IMG/VR virus record: IMGVR_UViG_3300000117_000149
Location: 9,744 to 30,207 of that record
Source of the DNA: a virus
DNA: 20,464 bases
Strand: one strand, 5' to 3'
This document shows positions 16,075 to 20,464 of this stretch, one piece after another. The translations under genes and the position numbers were made by a program. Numbering within the stretch: position 1 is the first letter of the stretch; each line of letters begins with the position of its first letter. The notes under the pieces were generated by a model. That model was not told the origin of the DNA. It made no database searches and saw only the letters and a program-made list of their open reading frames with translations.

Positions 16075-17013
16075 ATGGGAGTAGTAACAGGAATGGGCGA
16101 TTCTTATGATTTGCCCAATTACGTTGGCGAGTTATTCAACATAACCCCTAACGACACACCTTTCCTATCAGCCATCGGTGGCATGACAGGCGGTAAATCT
16201 GTAACTTCTAAACAATTCACTTGGCAAACAGTGGACAACGCAGCAGCTGACCAAACAGTAGCAGTTGAAGGTGCGGACCCATCATTTGCAGAGAGAACAA
16301 GAAGCGAAGTAACTAACGTTACACAGATTATGCAATATGGTGTAAACGTTTCCTATACAAAGCAAGCAGCTGTAGGAAACTTAAGTGGACAATCTATCAT
16401 TGGTAACCAACCAGTTCAAGATGAATTGGCGTTTCAATTAGATATGTCACTAAAAAGAGCTGCAAGAGACATAGAGCATACCTTTATACAAGGTGCTTTT
16501 GTCGCTGATACAGATGTATCAACAGCTCGTAAATCAAGAGGAATGCTCACAGCAGTAACAACTAACGAAGTTGCAGGTGGAGCAGCAACTCTTACACAAG
16601 CTATGGTAGATTCAGCTATGAAAAAAATGGCAGATTCTGGAGCTCCTTTCGAGCAACCAGTTATCTTTGCTAATGCTTTTCAAAAGCAAAAGCTATCATC
16701 AATCTATTCAAGTGCGTTAGCATTAGCGCCAAGAGATAGAACAATCGGTGGTGTTAACATTACAACAATCGAAACTGACTTCGGTCAAGTAGGTATTGTT
16801 TTTGAACGACACATACCAACTGATGATATCTTGATTGCCGACTTACAATACTGTAAGCCAGTTTTCTTGGACATTCCAGGAAAAGGACACTTCTTCGTTG
16901 AGCCATTAGCTCAATCTGGAGCAGCTTACAAGTATCAAGTCTATGGAGAAATTGGATTAGAATATGGTCCAGAACAATTCCATGCAAAAATAACAAACCT
17001 AGCTACCTCCTAA
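16075..17013 (+). CDS. Major capsid protein (HK97-like fold, SU10-type family)
   Basis: The product (312 aa) forms the icosahedral shell. The N-terminus has the pattern NYVGELFNITPNDTPFLSAIGG, which resembles the 'DUF5309/SU10 major capsid' family, followed by TSKQFTWQTVDNAA, an acidic EGADPSF and NVTQIMQYGVNVSYT. A long helix containing LDMSLKRAARDIEHTF (about residues 122-140) fits the HK97 spine helix, and the C-terminal half is beta-rich (IGGVNITTIETDFGQVGIVF). The family assignment is from memory of these motifs; position after a scaffold gene supports it strongly. Of all genes here this one has the most C in wobble positions by eye, as expected for a highly expressed gene. It has a strong ribosome-binding site and is followed by a long hairpin that could stabilise its mRNA. 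Confidence 0.92.
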   Translation: MGVVTGMGDSYDLPNYVGELFNITPNDTPFLSAIGGMTGGKSVTSKQFTWQTVDNAAADQTVAVEGADPSFAERTRSEVTNVTQIMQYGVNVSYTKQAAVGNLSGQSIIGNQPVQDELAFQLDMSLKRAARDIEHTFIQGAFVADTDVSTARKSRGMLTAVTTNEVAGGAATLTQAMVDSAMKKMADSGAPFEQPVIFANAFQKQKLSSIYSSALALAPRDRTIGGVNITTIETDFGQVGIVFERHIPTDDILIADLQYCKPVFLDIPGKGHFFVEPLAQSGAAYKYQVYGEIGLEYGPEQFHAKITNLATS

Positions 17014-17033
17014 TTAGGGGATAGATAGTATAT

Positions 17034-17069
17034 TTATTAGAGGGAGATAAATACTTCTCCCTCTAGTAA
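17034..17069 (+). terminator. Long perfect hairpin after the capsid gene, without a U-tract
   Basis: TAGAGGGAGA (17038-17047) and TCTCCCTCTA (17056-17065) form a perfect 10-bp stem around TAAATACT. The stem extends outward by one G-U and three A-T pairs to 17034 and 17069. No run of T follows on either strand. It may be a partial terminator, an RNase barrier that stabilises capsid mRNA, or a processing site. The next ATG is 12 bases downstream. Confidence 0.72.
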
Positions 17070-17080
17070 TATGGAGATAT

Positions 17081-17983
17081 ATGGCAGCAGTAAGCACACT
17101 TGTAGATAGAATATATAGAGATTTTTTAAATAAACCAGATGACTTATCTGCATTCTCTAGGTTAGAAGGAGCTATAAATAATTCAGTTACTTCTTTAACC
17201 TACGAAAATAACTTGTTTAGTGCTGAAGAAGAGAATCTTTTAGGTAATGGTGCCTTAATAGAGATTGACCAGGAGTTAATGCTAGTTACTTCAGCTAATA
17301 CTTCTACCAGAACTTTAACTGTATCAAGAGGATACGCAGGTACAGATGCTGCTTCTCATGCAGATGAAGTTAACTTATATGTTAATCCTACGTTCCCTCG
17401 TAAGTCTGTGTTTGATGCAGTAGCTGATAACATCGAGAGACTATACCCAAGTTTATATAATGTAACTACAACTAATGTAACTTCTAACTCTACCTTTGCA
17501 GAAGTACCAGCAACTACAGTTCTTGTAATTAATTCTTATGTACAGAACTCTTCTGGTGCGCAATATACATCAGCAGGAATAGAGTTACTTACTAACTTCC
17601 CACCATCTTCAACAGGTGCAGCTGTACAGTTTTCTAATACATCACTAGGTAAAACAGTTTACTTAGTTGTTAAAAGAAAATTTGCTAGACCATCTACTGA
17701 AACAGATGACTTAACAACTTTATGTTTGCTAGAAGATAACTACCAACAAATTGTTATGGTAGGAGCAGTAGCAGATATTATGGGAGCAACAGATGTAGAT
17801 GCTTCTACACAAGAATTTATTACAGAGAAATTAGCTGCAGAGAGTTACCCAGTTGGTTCTGGTGAAAGATTAAGAAACGCTTTGCTAAGATTAAGGTCGT
17901 TACTTATTGATGAAGCAAGAGGAGATTTACGCAGCTTATATCCACAAGCAGTAGCAATAAGCAACATTAACTACAGTGCATAA
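17081..17983 (+). CDS. Head-tail connector / tail adaptor-like protein
   Basis: The product (300 aa) has three visible parts. An N-terminal helix opens with STLVDRIYRDFLNKP. A beta-rich module at about residues 55-102 contains GALIEIDQELMLVTS and LTVSRGYAGTDAASHA, a motif widely found in phage adaptor, baseplate and fibre proteins. A C-terminal helical part at 205-285 (LEDNYQQIVMVGAVADIMGA, then RLRNALLRLRSLLIDEARGD) resembles helical-bundle adaptors that sit under the portal. The gene lies between the capsid gene and a propeller-like tail gene, the place of tubular protein A (gp11-like) in short-tailed phages; that equivalence is inferred. GGAG four bases before the ATG is the likely ribosome-binding site. 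The stop overlaps the next start (TAATG). Confidence 0.68.
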   Translation: MAAVSTLVDRIYRDFLNKPDDLSAFSRLEGAINNSVTSLTYENNLFSAEEENLLGNGALIEIDQELMLVTSANTSTRTLTVSRGYAGTDAASHADEVNLYVNPTFPRKSVFDAVADNIERLYPSLYNVTTTNVTSNSTFAEVPATTVLVINSYVQNSSGAQYTSAGIELLTNFPPSSTGAAVQFSNTSLGKTVYLVVKRKFARPSTETDDLTTLCLLEDNYQQIVMVGAVADIMGATDVDASTQEFITEKLAAESYPVGSGERLRNALLRLRSLLIDEARGDLRSLYPQAVAISNINYSA

Positions 17984-19893
17984 TGTCTGTATTACCTTCA
18001 CCCTCTAATACATCTGAACCTAAGTCACAAGGATTTGAAGCAAACCTAGATGATTTATTCTTACGCTTTGCTGTTGGACCAGGAAGGCAGATGAATATAA
18101 ACACTGCTCCTCTCCAGGCACAAGCTATACAAACATCAGAAACACCAGAAGATTTCCAACAGGAGTTTGGTCAAATATTCTCCAGGACAGATTTTGCTGG
18201 TGGTGGTGGTTTAGACAAAGCACATAGAAGAAACGCAGCTGATACAGATTTCTCTAGGTTTTGGGATAGTAAAGGTATCGATGTCTTTAGCGGCAAAGAA
18301 GCTGGTGAAGAATATAAAGTATCATTACTCCACGATACTGATGAAGTACAAACATCTAGTGAAACAAATCTTTACATGCAAGAGTTAGGTGGAGAAATAT
18401 TTTATGCTTCTGGAGCTGTACTAAAAATAATAGCAACACCATTAACAGGTAGTGCTGCAGATGATGGAACTCCTAGTGGTGGCAATAACATTACTGGTAT
18501 GGCTATCTTAGGAACTAAATTATACCTAGTAGCTAATGGAGATATCTATATAAGAAACAGTGCTGGTAGCTATGCAGTACATAACAATCACAAAACTTTT
18601 GACAATATATGGAGTATGAAAGGTAGATTAGTTGCAAGTGGCACCAATGGAGAACTTTATGAAGTAACAGATACTTCTAATCCAGCAACAATAAAAGCAT
18701 TACCAACAGGTAGTTCTTGGACAGATGTTACAGATGGTGGTGCAGTAGTTCTTGCTTGTGCAGATGATGGCTATATATATTCTTTAGCAGATGAATCATC
18801 TACATTAACAATTAAAGGACAAACTTTTGTAGAAGGTGAAGTACCTAATGCAATAGATGCAGCACAAGGATTTATATTCTATGGTACTTATCAGAACACA
18901 GCTAGTGGAAAGATAGGTAGATTATATAGAGCAGAGATAACTAATGCTAATAGTTTATATGTCTTGATTAATGCACAATTAATAAAACAATGGGGTGATG
19001 GAGCTTCTACTTTAGACCAGGCACCATACAGAATTATATCTACAAGAGATAGTATCTATACAGGTATTATTGATAGCGCTAGCAAAACTAATTTGTGGCG
19101 ATACTACTTACCAACAGGTGGTATAGCTAGAGACTTAGAGTTTGCTGAAAGCGGCATTGTTAAAGGTATAGCTGTTTTCTCTGATAGATTGTTTTCTACT
19201 GTATCTGCTGGTGGTTCTTATAGAGAAAGTACAAACTACGTAGCTACAGGATATATCATTACACCGCTTGCAGATTTCTTTACATCAGAAAAGAAACAGT
19301 GGGTAGGTGCAAAGCTAAATACTAATGTAGTAAATTCTGGTTCAGTAAAGTTATACAGTTCTACTATTGCTTCTGATATAAATAATCCAACAGCTACCAC
19401 ATGGTCCGAACAAGTATCTGTATTTTCTGGTACTGGTGGAGATGAAGAGGTTATGACTCTAGTAGATGGTAGATGGATAGCAGGTAAAATAGAACTTAAT
19501 ACTGATGATGTTACACAAACACCAGAGATGTTAGCTTTTGCTATTAGAGGTTTCCAGTTAGTCAATGACTTAGTTGTTGATATGCCTATTAATATATCGG
19601 ACCAAGTAGAGCGACCATTCAGAAAAGCTTTAAGAGTTAATGGTCAAGGTGATTTGGTTTACCAGGCGTTAAGAAATAAAGAAGGTAAGAATGTTCAATT
19701 AGAGATATTCAGACCAGATACTTTATTACGAGGTATAATAGAAAATGTTAGCAGTCCTATTGAGGAGATAAGTCCTAGAGGTTCTGTTACAAGCTATTGC
19801 TTAGTTAGATTTAGAGGTAGTAAAGTAATACAAACTTCAACATCTGGAGTAGGATTAGGAATAGAACTATTAGGAGTAGGAAAACTAGGATAG
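17983..19893 (+). CDS. Tail hub/nozzle-like protein with beta-propeller repeats
   Basis: The product is 636 aa. From about residue 160 to 420 it contains recurring blade-like units: GMAILGTKLYLVANGDIYI, WSMKGRLVASGTNGELYEV, GAVVLACADDGYIYSLADE, RIISTRDSIYTGIID and IAVFSDRLFSTVSAGG. Each is a pair of short beta strands followed by a turn, as in beta-propellers. The N-terminus (DLFLRFAVGPGRQMN, and a Gly-rich segment with DFAGGGGLDKA) is tail-tube-like, and the C-terminal 200 residues are beta-rich (GRWIAGKIELNTDD, then FRGSKVIQ). Podoviral nozzle proteins such as T7 gp12 are built on a propeller, and the adjacent connector-like gene fits that pairing; this is an inference. Translation is coupled by a one-base overlap at the start, and no Shine-Dalgarno is visible. 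Confidence 0.68.
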   Translation: MSVLPSPSNTSEPKSQGFEANLDDLFLRFAVGPGRQMNINTAPLQAQAIQTSETPEDFQQEFGQIFSRTDFAGGGGLDKAHRRNAADTDFSRFWDSKGIDVFSGKEAGEEYKVSLLHDTDEVQTSSETNLYMQELGGEIFYASGAVLKIIATPLTGSAADDGTPSGGNNITGMAILGTKLYLVANGDIYIRNSAGSYAVHNNHKTFDNIWSMKGRLVASGTNGELYEVTDTSNPATIKALPTGSSWTDVTDGGAVVLACADDGYIYSLADESSTLTIKGQTFVEGEVPNAIDAAQGFIFYGTYQNTASGKIGRLYRAEITNANSLYVLINAQLIKQWGDGASTLDQAPYRIISTRDSIYTGIIDSASKTNLWRYYLPTGGIARDLEFAESGIVKGIAVFSDRLFSTVSAGGSYRESTNYVATGYIITPLADFFTSEKKQWVGAKLNTNVVNSGSVKLYSSTIASDINNPTATTWSEQVSVFSGTGGDEEVMTLVDGRWIAGKIELNTDDVTQTPEMLAFAIRGFQLVNDLVVDMPINISDQVERPFRKALRVNGQGDLVYQALRNKEGKNVQLEIFRPDTLLRGIIENVSSPIEEISPRGSVTSYCLVRFRGSKVIQTSTSGVGLGIELLGVGKLG

Positions 19894-19894
19894 A

Positions 19895-20464
19895 ATGACA
19901 GCACAAGAAACTAACTTATTAAACGCTTATGAGACAACCTTAACAGGTACTATCGGTGCATCTGACTTAACTCTTACAGTAAACTCTGTAGTAGATTCAG
20001 CTTCTAATACATTAACAGCACCTTGTTATTTAGTTTTAAATCCAGATAGTGCAACTAATAGAGAAGTAATCCTTGTAACTAGCATTAATGTTGGTACAAA
20101 AACACTGACACTAGACAATATAAACAAAAGATTTTTAACAGGTTCTGCTGCAACATCTGGATTATCACATGCTTCTGGTTCTGTTGTACGTATGTCTCCA
20201 CTTCAACAACACATAGAAGATTTAAACGACAGAATAGATGTCAACTTTAACACAGCTGGTACGCAAATAGTTGCAGGTAATGCAGTAAAAGATGAAGATG
20301 ATATGTCATCTGATAGTGCAGTACATGTATCAACGCAGCAGTCTATTAAAGCTTATGTGGATAGCCAGGTAACAGCACAAGACTTAGACTTTACTGGTAC
20401 AACTGGTACAGGACAAGTAGATTTAGATAGTCAAACATTAAACATTGTTGGTACTACTAATGAA
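19895..20464 (+). CDS. Tail fibre / receptor-binding protein, N-terminal part (runs off window)
   Basis: An open frame of 190 codons starts at ATG 19895, one base after the previous stop and preceded by AGGA, and is still open at the last base. Residues about 14-103 form the same type of beta module as in the connector-like gene (REVILVTSINVGTKTLTLDN, then SGLSHASGSVVRM). Next comes LQQHIEDLNDRIDVNFN, a short trimerising helix. A Gly/Ser/Asp-rich repeat then begins: STQQSIKAYVDSQVTAQDLD followed by GTGQVDLDSQTLNIVGT. That last pattern is typical of phage tail fibre shafts in marine phages. The N-terminus would attach to the tail, and the missing C-terminus would carry receptor binding. A fibre call is well supported by this part; length and specificity are unknown. 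Confidence 0.82.
   Translation, partial: MTAQETNLLNAYETTLTGTIGASDLTLTVNSVVDSASNTLTAPCYLVLNPDSATNREVILVTSINVGTKTLTLDNINKRFLTGSAATSGLSHASGSVVRMSPLQQHIEDLNDRIDVNFNTAGTQIVAGNAVKDEDDMSSDSAVHVSTQQSIKAYVDSQVTAQDLDFTGTTGTGQVDLDSQTLNIVGTTNE

Overview
The window is a single, densely packed, rightward-transcribed stretch of a tailed double-stranded DNA phage genome, A+T-rich by eye. It holds the packaging and virion-structure module. No tail tape-measure, tail sheath or major tail tube protein is visible. Instead there is a portal, several very large virion-type proteins with an embedded lysozyme domain, a scaffold and HK97-fold-like capsid pair, a connector-like protein, a beta-propeller-like tail protein and a fibre. 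This composition fits a short-tailed (podovirus-like) phage. The domain style of the 8646-9668, 9673-10425 and 14328-15155 products recalls proteins of actinobacteriophages, and the low G+C recalls marine plankton phages. An A+T-rich marine actinobacterium is therefore my best host guess, but it is inference and not proven.

Layout: bases 16-3394 carry the large terminase and the portal. Bases 3387-3939 carry two small genes, one acidic and one proline-rich. Bases 3941-15155 hold a block of large proteins: 1571 aa, 340 aa, a lysozyme/transglycosylase of about 250 aa, a 35-aa basic mini-protein, 639 aa, 625 aa and 275 aa. I infer that these are internal-virion or DNA-ejection proteins. Bases 15156-15572 are the only long gene-free stretch. 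It contains two perfect TATAAT boxes, a terminator-like hairpin, a strong intrinsic terminator that would end a short RNA, and a structured leader. Bases 15573-17013 are scaffold and major capsid protein, followed by a strong hairpin. Bases 17081-20464 are connector-like, propeller-like and fibre genes; the fibre runs off the window.

Genes mostly overlap by 1-20 bp or lie 1-4 bp apart, so translation is probably coupled and the unit is one late operon. The 415-bp gap divides it into a packaging/ejection part and a capsid/tail part, and looks like the point where capsid expression is reset.

The observations most worth checking are: complete absence of GATC by eye (CCGG and GGCC also absent); a candidate small RNA at about 15265-15346; a leader RNA with mutually exclusive hairpins upstream of the scaffold/capsid genes; the unusual separation of portal from scaffold/capsid by about 12 kb of giant proteins; and a 35-codon gene at 10422-10529.
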